Assembly: GCF_018918265.1 (NCBI RefSeq)
Contig: NZ_JAHLQC010000004.1
Location: 1 to 64,000, forward strand
DNA from: Falcatimonas sp. MSJ-15
Lineage (GTDB): Bacteria; Bacillota; Clostridia; Lachnospirales; Lachnospiraceae
Direction: 5' to 3'
Length of the DNA: 64,000 bases
Shown: piece after piece, positions 54,655-64,000 of the stretch
How the letters are laid out: every line of letters begins with the position of its first letter
How positions within the stretch are numbered: the stretch's first letter is position 1
Program-made: the position numbers and the translations under genes
Notes under the pieces: model-generated
The model's database searches: none
What the model saw: the letters and a program-made list of their open reading frames with translations, nothing else
Told to the model about the DNA's origin: nothing

Positions 54655-55671
54655 TTATTTACAATATATATTCCTATGTTTTTTGCTAAAATGCTCTATA
54701 TATATATCCGTACATATAAGGAACATTATATAACTCTTTATCTCTCCCTTATTCAAAAAATGGTAATTCTTTTTTGCTATCAGCTCATATGCAAATCTTT
54801 TCTTCTTTCTTTCTAGAAGCTTTTTGATTGCTTTTCTTTCTTCACCACTTTTAAATATCTCATTCTTGCAATATGAGTCAACAAGTAATGATTTCCATTC
54901 AAACAGAGCACTTTTTACTGCTTTTTTTTCATTTTTCTCTAAAAAGTAGTAAAACTTGTTCTCATAAGCATTTATCTTATATCCTATTTTTAGAGTAATA
55001 TCATTACCTGTTATACTATTCTCTCTCTGCACATAATAGTACATCTTATCTTCACAGGTCACTATTTTCTTACAATTATACAATATCTTATAGTATATCT
55101 GCTCATCTTCATATACTTCGCCTGTCTTAAATCTATACTCTTCCCATATCTGTTTTGAATATAGCTTGTTCCAGACAACTGTAAACCTTATCTTAGATGG
55201 AAATATGCATAATAATTTTTCTTCTCTGCTTTTATATATTTTTATATCACTATTATTCACTTCCATCTCATCTACAATAGTCGCATCTCCTAATGTATAA
55301 TCATCTGCTTCCATATAACCGCACATTGATATATCTGCATTCTTATCAAGAGCATTATACATAAGTATCTCATACATCCTGTTATGTATATAGTCATCTG
55401 AATCCACAAATGCTATATAATCTCCATTTGCTATATCAATTCCACAATTTCGCGCATCTGATAATCCACCATTTTTCTTATGTATCACTTTTATTCTGTC
55501 ATCTTTTTTCTGTAAATCGTTACATATATTGCCACTATTATCTGTTGAGCCATCATCAATAAGTATAATTTCAAGATTCTTGTATGTCTGATTTATTATA
55601 CTATTAACACACTTTGTAACATACTTTTCTACATTATACACAGGTACAATAACACTGATTAATGGTTCCAT
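54655..55671 (-). CDS. Family-2 glycosyltransferase
   Basis: About 338 aa. LISVIVPVYNVEKYVTKCVN, LIDDGSTDNSGNICND, AFVDSDDYIHNRMYEI. Lys-rich helical C-terminal half. Start at 55671 after GAGG; the gene begins within a few bases of the FrhB-like stop, so they are coupled. Confidence 0.9.
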   Translation of the reverse strand: MEPLISVIVPVYNVEKYVTKCVNSIINQTYKNLEIILIDDGSTDNSGNICNDLQKKDDRIKVIHKKNGGLSDARNCGIDIANGDYIAFVDSDDYIHNRMYEILMYNALDKNADISMCGYMEADDYTLGDATIVDEMEVNNSDIKIYKSREEKLLCIFPSKIRFTVVWNKLYSKQIWEEYRFKTGEVYEDEQIYYKILYNCKKIVTCEDKMYYYVQRENSITGNDITLKIGYKINAYENKFYYFLEKNEKKAVKSALFEWKSLLVDSYCKNEIFKSGEERKAIKKLLERKKKRFAYELIAKKNYHFLNKGEIKSYIMFLICTDIYIEHFSKKHRNIYCK

Positions 55672-55682
55672 AGATAAAAACC

Positions 55683-56822
55683 TCATTTCTTTATAACTTT
55701 CTTCACTGCTTTTGCAATCTTTGAATCTTTGGCTTTTTTAATCGCAATAGCTGTACTAACGCCTGACTTCCTAACCGCCTTTTCAAATCCCACCTTCTCA
55801 TAATTCTTTACAAAAGTTTCTCTATATCTTCCTGGAACTGCCGGATTGTTAAGCTGATTATTATATCTATACGCTATATCTATATCCCACTTCTCCATAT
55901 ATATATACTTATCAAGCATACTTATGAGTTTCTTACCTTTTTCTGTATTTATTATTATACTAGAGATCTTACCATCATACTGTTCTTTTAGGTCTTCTCT
56001 GTTAATTCCCCAAAAGTCACCGATTGTAATATCTGATATTCTCTCATGTCTTGCATAATTACAATTATAACAATTATCTCGGTTTATTGATGAATTCTGA
56101 AATGTCATAAAATATTCATCCATATCACTTCTCATACTATATATAAGCTTTTCATCTGAATATACACACAGATGGTAATCATTCTCACCTCGAAATGTTA
56201 CATTAGTAATCTTAGCATCTGCACATTTGGCTTTTATATGCTCTTTAAGATATGTAATTGGTGGTGTTCCATGACATATAATATCTATAGTTATAAGATT
56301 ATCATACTTTTTACCAAGATAATGATTAAGTCCATCTATCTGACAGGGCGTTGCTATAAATAGCACAAGCCGTCCCTGTCTTAAGAACTCTTTTACCTTC
56401 TTATATGAATATCCAATATATGCCTGAACATATTTTGAACTTTTAAATCGCTCAAGTTGTTCAGGCGTATCAGCATAATCAAATATAAGCTTGGCATCAT
56501 CATCAAAATATGTACCAATTACTACTCCATCATTATCTATTACATATCTTGATATAGCCGTTCCTATACCGCCTGATGCACAATTCTTTCTGTCATTCTC
56601 ATTCTTAGTCCATGCAGCATAACATTCATCTGTTATATGATATTCAGATTCGTTAAGTACAGGACATGCTTTCGTACATGCTCCACAGTAGATACATTTA
56701 TTAGCATCTACTGTAGGAATTGTCTTGCCAAGTCTGTCATGCGTAACTGATATTGCTCCTTTTGGGCATGCATTCATACATGCAAAACAACCAAGACAAT
56801 CTTCTTTCTTACATAATTCCAT
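55683..56822 (-). CDS. FrhB-like iron-sulfur protein associated with pyruvyl transferase
   Basis: 379 aa. Two [4Fe-4S] ferredoxin motifs at the N-terminus (CLGCFACMNACP and CIYCGACTKACP). Then the coenzyme-F420-hydrogenase beta-subunit-like N and C domains (ASGGIGTAIS, FIATPCQIDGLNHYLGKK, CHGTPPITYL, DITIGDFWGI). In Firmicutes this protein nearly always neighbours a polysaccharide pyruvyl transferase, as here, and probably supplies a reductive or transfer step. Exact reaction unproven. Confidence 0.88.
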   Translation of the reverse strand: MELCKKEDCLGCFACMNACPKGAISVTHDRLGKTIPTVDANKCIYCGACTKACPVLNESEYHITDECYAAWTKNENDRKNCASGGIGTAISRYVIDNDGVVIGTYFDDDAKLIFDYADTPEQLERFKSSKYVQAYIGYSYKKVKEFLRQGRLVLFIATPCQIDGLNHYLGKKYDNLITIDIICHGTPPITYLKEHIKAKCADAKITNVTFRGENDYHLCVYSDEKLIYSMRSDMDEYFMTFQNSSINRDNCYNCNYARHERISDITIGDFWGINREDLKEQYDGKISSIIINTEKGKKLISMLDKYIYMEKWDIDIAYRYNNQLNNPAVPGRYRETFVKNYEKVGFEKAVRKSGVSTAIAIKKAKDSKIAKAVKKVIKK

Positions 56823-56824
56823 TT

Positions 56825-57946
56825 CTATTCTCCAATCGCTTTCTTCAGATAATTAAGACTATTTTCTCGTTCTCTTTTTATCTGCTCGTTGATTGATTTG
56901 TAATCTATTTTATTAAAGATAACATCGTCAATTTTTCTTCCATTTACTACTTGGTCCTCAACGCCAAAGCGTCTTAACAGGTCAAAAAGTTTTTCATTAT
57001 TACCATATACTTTTCCATTGCCTTTTCTTAAAAGTACTGCAAACTGTCGGTTGAATTTGATTGAAAATACACTTCCATGGAATGTATCTGTAATAACAAA
57101 ATCTGCATTTTTTATATACCATAATACTTCAAATGGATCTGCTGCAACATATCCTTTTAAGTACCTTTGTGGTCCACACAGACATACTATTTTTTTATTA
57201 TGTTTCTTTGCAAAACGACTTATCTCCCTACATTCACTTTTTTTCAGACGACACTGATATGCATATACCACAATATAGTCTTTTTGTGGTGCTTTTTTAG
57301 GTATCTCATTCTCATAATCATATAAGAATACCGGATCGACATGATATTCTGGTGTCTTGCCTGTAAGTTCTTGTATTATACTGACTGAATTCTTATCACG
57401 TACTGATATATCTGAAAAATCATTAAAATATCTTGTAAGTTCTTCTCTTTTACCATGTCTGTCAATCTCATTAATTGTTGTATTACCAAATGAACCGGCG
57501 TAACTTATAACTCTTTTTGCATTTCTATGAGCTCCAAACAGTTCAGGCGAAAAACCTACATCAGGGTTAGACTGAACGCAGTTAAATACTTCATCACTTC
57601 CTATAACTATTACATCTTCTTTTGTATTGTATTTTTTCTCAGATGTAACTCCTATCATAGGAAGATATTTTCCTACATATCGCTCCTCGCATCTTCCCAT
57701 ATTATTCCAATATTCATTCATAACTTTTTTTGAATTAATATAAGGTGGAATAAGCTTTCCTATTGCTTCTTTTATATCAAGTTTTGAATTACCACTAACA
57801 TTCTCTGTAATAAGTGGTTCTCCTGTATGATAATCTACAAATTCCGTTTCATCTCCAAGCATCTCTATATTTTTTTTAAGACTATATGCCTGCATAAACG
57901 AACCATAATTGAACACTCGCTGCATTGATATTATTCCAACTTTCAT
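56825..57946 (-). CDS. Polysaccharide pyruvyl transferase
   Basis: 373 aa. GIISMQRVFNYGSFMQAYSL, VIGSDEVFNCVQ, SYAGSFGNT, FVITDTFHGSVFSIKFNRQF. These are the PS_pyruv_trans motifs. It adds pyruvate ketals (from PEP) to sugars, giving the polymer negative charge. GAGG-type ribosome site (AGAGG). Two bases separate it from the FrhB-like gene. Confidence 0.92.
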   Translation of the reverse strand: MKVGIISMQRVFNYGSFMQAYSLKKNIEMLGDETEFVDYHTGEPLITENVSGNSKLDIKEAIGKLIPPYINSKKVMNEYWNNMGRCEERYVGKYLPMIGVTSEKKYNTKEDVIVIGSDEVFNCVQSNPDVGFSPELFGAHRNAKRVISYAGSFGNTTINEIDRHGKREELTRYFNDFSDISVRDKNSVSIIQELTGKTPEYHVDPVFLYDYENEIPKKAPQKDYIVVYAYQCRLKKSECREISRFAKKHNKKIVCLCGPQRYLKGYVAADPFEVLWYIKNADFVITDTFHGSVFSIKFNRQFAVLLRKGNGKVYGNNEKLFDLLRRFGVEDQVVNGRKIDDVIFNKIDYKSINEQIKRERENSLNYLKKAIGE

Positions 57947-57965
57947 ATACTTCTAGCCTCTTTCT

Positions 57966-58907
57966 TTAATTTTTGTTCTTCAAAATGTATACTCTTGGTA
58001 TCATTTTTGCAACTGTTATCTTTACCTTATTTTTCTTTGTTATATTACTTTTCATAATCTTACTGTAATATCTTATCATGTAGTGGTTTATTCGCCTTAA
58101 TCGCTGATCATATCTTTGTGCATAATCAAATGCATTAAGATAATAGTGACTGATTTTCTCTAAACATCTTTCCATAAGCTGTGGATGTTTTTCTTTAAAA
58201 TATTCATATTGTTCTATCCAGCACAATAATATATCTTCACGCTTTTTATCATCATGTGTATTAGTTATTGAATCTGGATTTATGCAATATCCATATAATT
58301 CAGCATCCACATAAGCTATACGTTCAGCTCTTTCAAACAACTTGTACATAATTGCAATATCCTCGTAATATCTTCCGGGAATAAATCTTATCCCATTAAA
58401 TATAGCTGTTTTAAAAATCTTATTCCAAACATAATGTGTATATTCATTTTTTGTAAGTTTTTCAATAGCATTCTCTTTATCTAAGACAGTATATTCTATA
58501 ATGTCATCACAAAAATCTATCTGTTCCATCTTGCTTATTCGCTTAAATCTACACTCTGCTATATTGCATTTTGTATCTTCTATTGTCTTTAACAATACTT
58601 CTACGAATCTTTCTGACACAACATCATCTGAATCCATAAACATAATATACTTTGTCTTTACTTTTGATATTCCATAATTTCTTGCTTTTGAAACGCCTGC
58701 CTCTTTTATTGAATAACATTCTAAGTTATCATACATATCTGCATATTCTTTACATATTGAAAATGAATTATCAGTAGAACCATCATCTACTATGATCACT
58801 TTATAATTCTTTACAGTCTGTTTAACTATACTATCAAGGCATCGTCTTATATATTTTTCACTGTTGTATACAGGAATAACTATACTCACAATATATCTAT
58901 TATTCAT
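57966..58907 (-). CDS. Family-2 glycosyltransferase
   Basis: About 313 aa. VSIVIPVYNSEKYIRRCLDS, IVDDGSTDNSFSIC, FMDSDDVVSERFVEV. GGGGAGG before the ATG at 58907. Adjacent to the flippase. Confidence 0.9.
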   Translation of the reverse strand: MNNRYIVSIVIPVYNSEKYIRRCLDSIVKQTVKNYKVIIVDDGSTDNSFSICKEYADMYDNLECYSIKEAGVSKARNYGISKVKTKYIMFMDSDDVVSERFVEVLLKTIEDTKCNIAECRFKRISKMEQIDFCDDIIEYTVLDKENAIEKLTKNEYTHYVWNKIFKTAIFNGIRFIPGRYYEDIAIMYKLFERAERIAYVDAELYGYCINPDSITNTHDDKKREDILLCWIEQYEYFKEKHPQLMERCLEKISHYYLNAFDYAQRYDQRLRRINHYMIRYYSKIMKSNITKKNKVKITVAKMIPRVYILKNKN

Positions 58908-58937
58908 GAAATACCTCCCCATAATACTATGTTATTT

Positions 58938-60482
58938 TCATCTAACGGTTTTTTTCTTTAATTTTTTTCTTATCATGTTTTTTACCATGATACGTTCATT
59001 TTTACCAAGTACAATCATGTAATTAACTGCATATCCTATGATTCCACATCCTGCTGCAACTACAATTAACATTCCCCATGAATTGACTGGAACATTTCTC
59101 TGTATTGTAAAATAGATAGCAAGAATAATTACTGATGATACTGTTCCTCTTAACATTGGTGGATAGAATGTATACCAGCTCTTCTTTAGTATCTTTGCTG
59201 AATATATTGGTATAAAGAAAAATACTCTAAGGAACATAAGTGCTGCTGTTGCTATCTCAATTGCATATACACCAAGGTCTGTTGTCTCTAACAATACTAA
59301 TTCAAATATGATATTAAGTATACTTGTTATAAAAGATACAAGTACAGGTATCTTTACTTTCTTGGTTATACTATTTACTGTACTAAGTGGATATATATAT
59401 ACCTCAAATATTGTATGGAACAATATTAAAAATGACAAAATGTTAATTGTCTTTACTTCTTCACCAGTAAGTGATGGTATCCATAGTCTATAAAAATCTG
59501 TTCCAAATGCAATGAATCCAAGTATTGGAATTGAACATATAAATCCACATACTTTTATTGATGATTTAACATCTTTTTCAAATAAATCCATATCTCCTGT
59601 TGCGTATGATTTGGTAAGCTGTGGTGAAAATGCATTACTAATCATTGATATTAGATTTAGCATCTGAATTGGTACTGTCTGTGCATATGATATGTATCCC
59701 ATTGCCATTGAACTTATAAACTTATTACTGATTATAAGATCAAGTCCACTTACAAGTATGTTTGTAAGCTGATTAACTGTATTCCATATACCAACACTTA
59801 ATAATTTTTTCATTGACTCAAAGTCAAATTTTTTTCTGCTAAACTTAATCTCCGGAACAAGGCTCTTCATATACTGTTTATTAGTTATAAGAAGAAATAC
59901 TGCACATACAAATGCTGCAAAACCTATATACCATACTTTTGGAGCCATGAATCCAAACATTCCAACAAGAATTATTGCTTTTATTACATTACTCTCAAAG
60001 TTTCTCTTTGCTGCAAGTTCAAGTCTATTCTTAATGAATGTTGATATTCCCCATGGGCCGAATGCAAGATTAATTAAGAATGTTATAAATATGAACATCC
60101 ATAATCCTTTTATATCCGACATTGAGCTCGCTGGAACGTTGAGAATCTTATCCATATAGAATGATATAAGCATCATTGGAATAAACAATACTATGGCCAC
60201 TATCACATCTGCCATAAATACAGATGAATAATATTTATTAGCTTCATCAAACTTTCCTTTATGATATTCTGTTGCAACGAATATACCAAGCATATTATTA
60301 AATGCAACTGTAAATACAGATATATAACTTGTTACCTGATATGCCATTCCAACAAATCCATATACATCTTTACCACATTTTCCTGATATATATGGGGTAA
60401 GTACAAAACTTACACCAAGGCTTACAATGAACGAAAATATCTGTGCTATTATATTAATTGTTGTTCTTTTTCCATTTCCCAT
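58938..60482 (-). CDS. Wzx-type oligosaccharide flippase
   Basis: 514 aa, about twelve to fourteen membrane helices. The N-terminal KRTTINIIAQIFSFIVSLGV and SFVLTPYISGKCGKDVYGFV are typical of the PST/MATE-like polysaccharide exporters that flip lipid-linked repeat units. It completes the Wzx/Wzy pair with the polymerase at 35125. GGAGAC before the ATG. Confidence 0.9.
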   Translation of the reverse strand: MGNGKRTTINIIAQIFSFIVSLGVSFVLTPYISGKCGKDVYGFVGMAYQVTSYISVFTVAFNNMLGIFVATEYHKGKFDEANKYYSSVFMADVIVAIVLFIPMMLISFYMDKILNVPASSMSDIKGLWMFIFITFLINLAFGPWGISTFIKNRLELAAKRNFESNVIKAIILVGMFGFMAPKVWYIGFAAFVCAVFLLITNKQYMKSLVPEIKFSRKKFDFESMKKLLSVGIWNTVNQLTNILVSGLDLIISNKFISSMAMGYISYAQTVPIQMLNLISMISNAFSPQLTKSYATGDMDLFEKDVKSSIKVCGFICSIPILGFIAFGTDFYRLWIPSLTGEEVKTINILSFLILFHTIFEVYIYPLSTVNSITKKVKIPVLVSFITSILNIIFELVLLETTDLGVYAIEIATAALMFLRVFFFIPIYSAKILKKSWYTFYPPMLRGTVSSVIILAIYFTIQRNVPVNSWGMLIVVAAGCGIIGYAVNYMIVLGKNERIMVKNMIRKKLKKKTVR

Positions 60483-60581
60483 TATTAGTAGTCTCCTATT
60501 ATCATGCTTTTATATGTTTTCTTTCAATCAGTGAACTATGCACTAAGCTAAAGTTTCGGTGTTTCTTACTTCAAAATTCAA

Positions 60582-61565
60582 CTATCCTCTAATACAGTTC
60601 CATATTAGATAGTATAGTTTAAAACTCATTCCAAAGAGAAAACTTTCAACCTTTGCTCCTGCCCCCAGTGTGCACTTATTCTTGTTCTCTCTATAATGTT
60701 TTAAATAGAATTGCCTACTCTTTTCTATCTCAACATCATCACTCGCATGGGCTTCTTTCATCCACTTATTAATTCTTGCAGTCATGTGAATATACTGCTT
60801 CATAGCTTTTTTCCAAAGTTCCCATTCGTTCTTCTCTTCGTAAAAACATATTCTGTGTTCATACGCCTGTAATAGATTAAATTTCTTAATATTAAATGCT
60901 GAACCCATAATACCAGAATCCCTGCGAAGGTAATAATATAACGGAACGTCTACAAATGCAATATTTTTGGCATTATATAGATATTTAAATGTTGTAAACT
61001 CATCCTCATGTATATATCCTTTAGGATATATAATATCTCCCATCACTTCCCTCTTATATAGCTTATTCCATGCTACTGTAAATGCTATTCTAAGATCAGT
61101 TCTGTCATAATATACATTCTGTGCCTCTATATTAGTCATAACCTTTGTTGTATACTCTTTTTGTGGTTCTACTATTGTTGAAGGCATATCACCTTCTGCC
61201 ACTTCCTCAAGATTAGATATTACTATATCAGCATTTGTCTTATTCATTGTATCTATAAGAATCTTATACATATTCTCATTAATATAATCATCTGAATCTA
61301 CAAAGCCAATAAGCTCTCCATGTGCTCTTTCTAATCCATAATTTCTTGCATCAGATAGTCCTCCATTTTCTTTATGAAGTACAACTATTCTATTATCTTT
61401 TTTAGCATACTCTTCGCATATATCACCTGATGAATCCGGTGAACCGTCATCAACAAGTATTATCTCTATATTCTTATATGTCTGAGCTATAAGACTTTCT
61501 ATACACTTACCAATGTAGTCTTCAACCTTATAAACCGGCACAATTACACTTATCAATTTTTCCAT
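60582..61565 (-). CDS. Family-2 glycosyltransferase
   Basis: 327 aa. SVIVPVYKVEDYIGKCIESL, LVDDGSPDSSGDIC, GFVDSDDYINENMYK. Overlaps the stop of the GT14 gene by 13 nt, so the two are translated together. GGAGAGGG before the ATG. Confidence 0.91.
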   Translation of the reverse strand: MEKLISVIVPVYKVEDYIGKCIESLIAQTYKNIEIILVDDGSPDSSGDICEEYAKKDNRIVVLHKENGGLSDARNYGLERAHGELIGFVDSDDYINENMYKILIDTMNKTNADIVISNLEEVAEGDMPSTIVEPQKEYTTKVMTNIEAQNVYYDRTDLRIAFTVAWNKLYKREVMGDIIYPKGYIHEDEFTTFKYLYNAKNIAFVDVPLYYYLRRDSGIMGSAFNIKKFNLLQAYEHRICFYEEKNEWELWKKAMKQYIHMTARINKWMKEAHASDDVEIEKSRQFYLKHYRENKNKCTLGAGAKVESFLFGMSFKLYYLIWNCIRG

Positions 61566-62515
61566 AATCCCTCTCCATCCTTCGTATCAGTTTTTGTTGC
61601 CGCATCAATCATATCCATAAGTTCATCTGATATACCAGTTTTTACTTTTCTTATAAAGAGTTCTTCTCTGGTTATAAGTTTCTCATAGTCTTTTTTTTCA
61701 AATACTGTCACTGCTTTAGGAAATTCAAAGTAATGTATATTACGCCAATTAACAAGCCATCTCTTCTCCGGTTCATCATGCTTAATACATCTTAATCTAA
61801 ACTTGTCATTACTATGCACAATTGTATGAAAATACTCTTCATCAGGAAACTGTACATGCATCATTTTTTTGTTGAACTTTTTATGAGTATCATAAAATTT
61901 TGCAAAATACTCTGCACACTCTCTTGTAACTGCCCATTGTGCTGCTCCATAATGCATATATAGCACATCGCCTGAATCTTTTACAATTCCATTAAATCCA
62001 ATAGTTGATATACTTTTCACAAGATTAATTGCATTATGAAACATTCTATTCAATTTACTATGCTTTTTTAGATAATATTCTTTATCTCTACTATTATACA
62101 GTCTGTATTTTCTGGCATAGTGCCAATCTTTCGTGCATGCTATCTTACATCCTCTTATATATTCTATATCAGGATTCTTAGCAAAAAACTGTTCTATATA
62201 TTCATTAGACTTGATTGGATAATCAAGATTTTGAAGCAATATGAAATAGTCATATTTTTTGGCACTTTTAAGTGCTTCATTTATAAGTTCCATTGTTGCC
62301 AAAATTGCATTATATCCACCCCAATACACTTTATGTCTGTTTTTTACAAAGTGTACCTGCTTATTGTCACTAAGTTTCTCCTTAAATGGAGTAATATCTG
62401 CTTTGGCATCAACGTGTATATACATATCAAAGTCCGGATGTGCTGTAAGTCTATCTGCTACTCTTTTAACAACATCACTATCACAATGACATAAGTTTAA
62501 GAATGCAATCCTCAT
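61553..62515 (-). CDS. Core-2/I-branching-like glycosyltransferase (GT14), second copy
   Basis: 320 aa. RIAFLNLCHCDSDVVKRVAD, MYIHVDAKAD, VYWGGYNAILATMELINEAL, FILLQNLDYPIKSNEYIE. It is a diverged paralogue of 51852-52727 (similar WG-Y and branch motifs; DxPIK here, DDFPTK there). GGAG-type ribosome site before the ATG at 62515. Confidence 0.86.
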   Translation of the reverse strand: MRIAFLNLCHCDSDVVKRVADRLTAHPDFDMYIHVDAKADITPFKEKLSDNKQVHFVKNRHKVYWGGYNAILATMELINEALKSAKKYDYFILLQNLDYPIKSNEYIEQFFAKNPDIEYIRGCKIACTKDWHYARKYRLYNSRDKEYYLKKHSKLNRMFHNAINLVKSISTIGFNGIVKDSGDVLYMHYGAAQWAVTRECAEYFAKFYDTHKKFNKKMMHVQFPDEEYFHTIVHSNDKFRLRCIKHDEPEKRWLVNWRNIHYFEFPKAVTVFEKKDYEKLITREELFIRKVKTGISDELMDMIDAATKTDTKDGEGLWKN

Positions 62516-62521
62516 AATTCA

Positions 62522-63613
62522 TTAACTCCTTTTAAATTTGTAACCTGCAATATTAAGAACTGTTGTTGCAAGGAATAGTATAAAATACATCTTGCCTTTT
62601 AAGAACCAGAATGGTATCACATTAACAGAGAATTTTGCATCTACCTTATAATCTGATATCATCTTCTCTACTCCAGGAAGTTTTATATATTTTAAGAATT
62701 CTCTGTAACGCTTAAAATATCCATATTCCTTATTAGGTGCTGATAGCAAAAATGCAAGTTCTATACATGACATTATAACTGTTCCTGCCCATTCTTTTGT
62801 AACATCTATATTGAACCTTCCATCAATCTTGCTAGTAAGTTCTTTTCTGGCTGTAAGGAGTCTAATCTTTCCTTCAAGTTTTTGAAGAGGCTTTTTCTCA
62901 TATACAAAGATTGTCGATGTCGTTCTTGTTACAAGATAATAATAACATTTCTTCTCAACATATACACTTTCTGCATAACTTAAATATTCTGATACAAACA
63001 TTGTATCTTCACCAACTCTAAGGTTCTTATTGAATTTAAGTCCGTTGTCTTTAATAACTGATACTTTTGTCATAACATGCCATAATGCGGGATTTTCAAC
63101 ATATAGTGCCCTGTCTTTATGATTAAGCCAATCATTAATAGCATGATCTGATATTCCTATGAACTTTGGAAAAAGTTCACTCATTATCTCATTGCCTATA
63201 TAATGTCTTTTCTCGAATATTGGTGGGCATGTCTCTTTGATCTTACCATCTTCAAATCTATGATAACCATATATAACAGTATCATATTCTCCTCTTTCAA
63301 CAATTTTTGCAAGATCTGCAAGGCAATATGGCTCAACAAAGTCATCCCCATCAAAGAATAGAAAATATTCTCCTGTTGCAAGTTCCATACCTGTATTACG
63401 AGCTATTGATACACCTTCATTTTCTTTATGAATTACAGTAATTCTTGAGTCCTTTTTCTTATATTCATCAAGCACTCTGCCTGTGTTATCTGTTGATCCG
63501 TCATTAACTACTATTATCTCATAATCACTATATGTCTGACTAAGTATACTGTCTAGGCACTTACCAATATAGTCTTCTATGTTATATGCCGGAATAACTA
63601 TACTAAATTTCAT
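62522..63613 (-). CDS. Family-2 glycosyltransferase
   Basis: 363 aa. FSIVIPAYNIEDYIGKCLDS, VVNDGSTDNTGRVLDE, FFDGDDFVEPYCLADL; here the usual DSDD is DGDD. C-terminal hydrophobic anchor (YFILFLATTVLNIAGYKF). GGAAAGG before the ATG. Confidence 0.9.
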   Translation of the reverse strand: MKFSIVIPAYNIEDYIGKCLDSILSQTYSDYEIIVVNDGSTDNTGRVLDEYKKKDSRITVIHKENEGVSIARNTGMELATGEYFLFFDGDDFVEPYCLADLAKIVERGEYDTVIYGYHRFEDGKIKETCPPIFEKRHYIGNEIMSELFPKFIGISDHAINDWLNHKDRALYVENPALWHVMTKVSVIKDNGLKFNKNLRVGEDTMFVSEYLSYAESVYVEKKCYYYLVTRTTSTIFVYEKKPLQKLEGKIRLLTARKELTSKIDGRFNIDVTKEWAGTVIMSCIELAFLLSAPNKEYGYFKRYREFLKYIKLPGVEKMISDYKVDAKFSVNVIPFWFLKGKMYFILFLATTVLNIAGYKFKRS

Positions 63614-63758
63614 ACATTTTCCTTTCCTACAGTCAGTCTTACTACTACTATATTTTCATAATCCATATAATAGATAATAATATAACATTCCTGCAATGTT
63701 CATTTACTTTTAACAATTTTTCATTCCCATTAGTTTTCCAATAATTACTCTATATTAT

Positions 63759-64000
63759 CTAATTCTTAGTTCTTCTTGCATAAGCTGCTTTAAATCTAAA
63801 ATATGCTATAAGCATTGTAACATTACCTGATTTTATAAGTGAATACTCTATTTTCTTATATAGTTCCTTAATCTCACTTTTTGATAATTCATTTACAATA
63901 CTCTCTACAACACTACTTCTTACTGCTCTTGTATACATCTTACGCAGTTCTTTTTTATCTTCAACACTTTTTGCGAATTCAAAGAATATGTTAGTTATTA
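63759..64000 (-). CDS. C-terminal part of a gene cut by the window edge
   Basis: Open frame of 80 codons on the minus strand ending at a TAG (63759-63761), with the 5' end outside. The visible tail is helical and basic, including MYTRAVRSSVVESIVNEL and ending FRFKAAYARRTKN. It looks like the C-terminal half of a family-2 glycosyltransferase, judged only from neighbours and composition. The gap 63614-63758 shows no other gene. Confidence 0.6.
   Translation of the reverse strand, partial: ITNIFFEFAKSVEDKKELRKMYTRAVRSSVVESIVNELSKSEIKELYKKIEYSLIKSGNVTMLIAYFRFKAAYARRTKN

Overview
The window looks like a chromosomal segment of an AT-rich, Gram-positive gut or rumen anaerobe of the class Clostridia, most likely family Lachnospiraceae. 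The evidence is the RpiR / HI0933-type flavoprotein / cmk / ispH / rpsA gene order, a sodium-pumping biotin decarboxylase operon, GH5 cellulases, AGGAGG-type ribosome sites and low GC. Genus is not determined.

1-16.4 kb is mostly housekeeping, all on the minus strand. The left edge holds the 5' end of a group IIC intron inserted just past the terminator of a cheR gene. Then come rpsA, ispH, cmk, a flavoprotein and an RpiR regulator; a five-gene biotin-dependent Na+-translocating decarboxylase operon (6.3-11.6 kb); a MATE exporter, a D,D-carboxypeptidase, a phosphatidyltransferase and a bacteriohemerythrin. A two-component system on the plus strand follows (16.5-18.0 kb).

18.2-46.7 kb is the most unusual part: a lasso-peptide (RiPP) gene set cut into blocks and threaded through a surface-polysaccharide locus. 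Block 1 (18.2-22.0 kb) has an ABC exporter, an HPr-kinase-like kinase, two PqqD-like (B1/RRE) proteins and an S26-type peptidase. Block 2 (36.3-46.7 kb) has the asparagine-synthetase-like lasso cyclase, the transglutaminase-like B2 leader peptidase, a second kinase, two nucleotidyltransferase-family tailoring proteins and three precursor genes of 50-51 codons (37735-37887, 38389-38544, 44423-44575). The precursors share a lasso-type leader (KKTWExP...T) and a nearly invariant core ending YRPGDG. Each has its own sigma-A-like promoter with a 17-nt spacer and its own similar terminator, so they look like duplicated cassettes.

Between and beside the lasso blocks lie a polyprenyl-phosphate sugar transferase, an acyltransferase, two GH5 glucanases, a Wzy-like polymerase, glycosyltransferases, and three secreted or anchored proteins built from a repeated YVCKKExDGWH module. 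Two of the three carry a transglutaminase-like domain. One of these two (38737-41202) has a cyclic-di-GMP-I riboswitch in its leader.

51.8-64 kb is a conventional surface-polysaccharide locus: family-2 glycosyltransferases, two core-2/I-branching-like GT14 enzymes, a hexapeptide acetyltransferase, a polysaccharide pyruvyltransferase with its FrhB-like iron-sulfur partner, and a Wzx flippase. It runs off the right edge in a truncated gene. Intergenic regions hold tandem 35-45 bp duplications, a MITE-like nested inverted repeat, and many intrinsic terminators.
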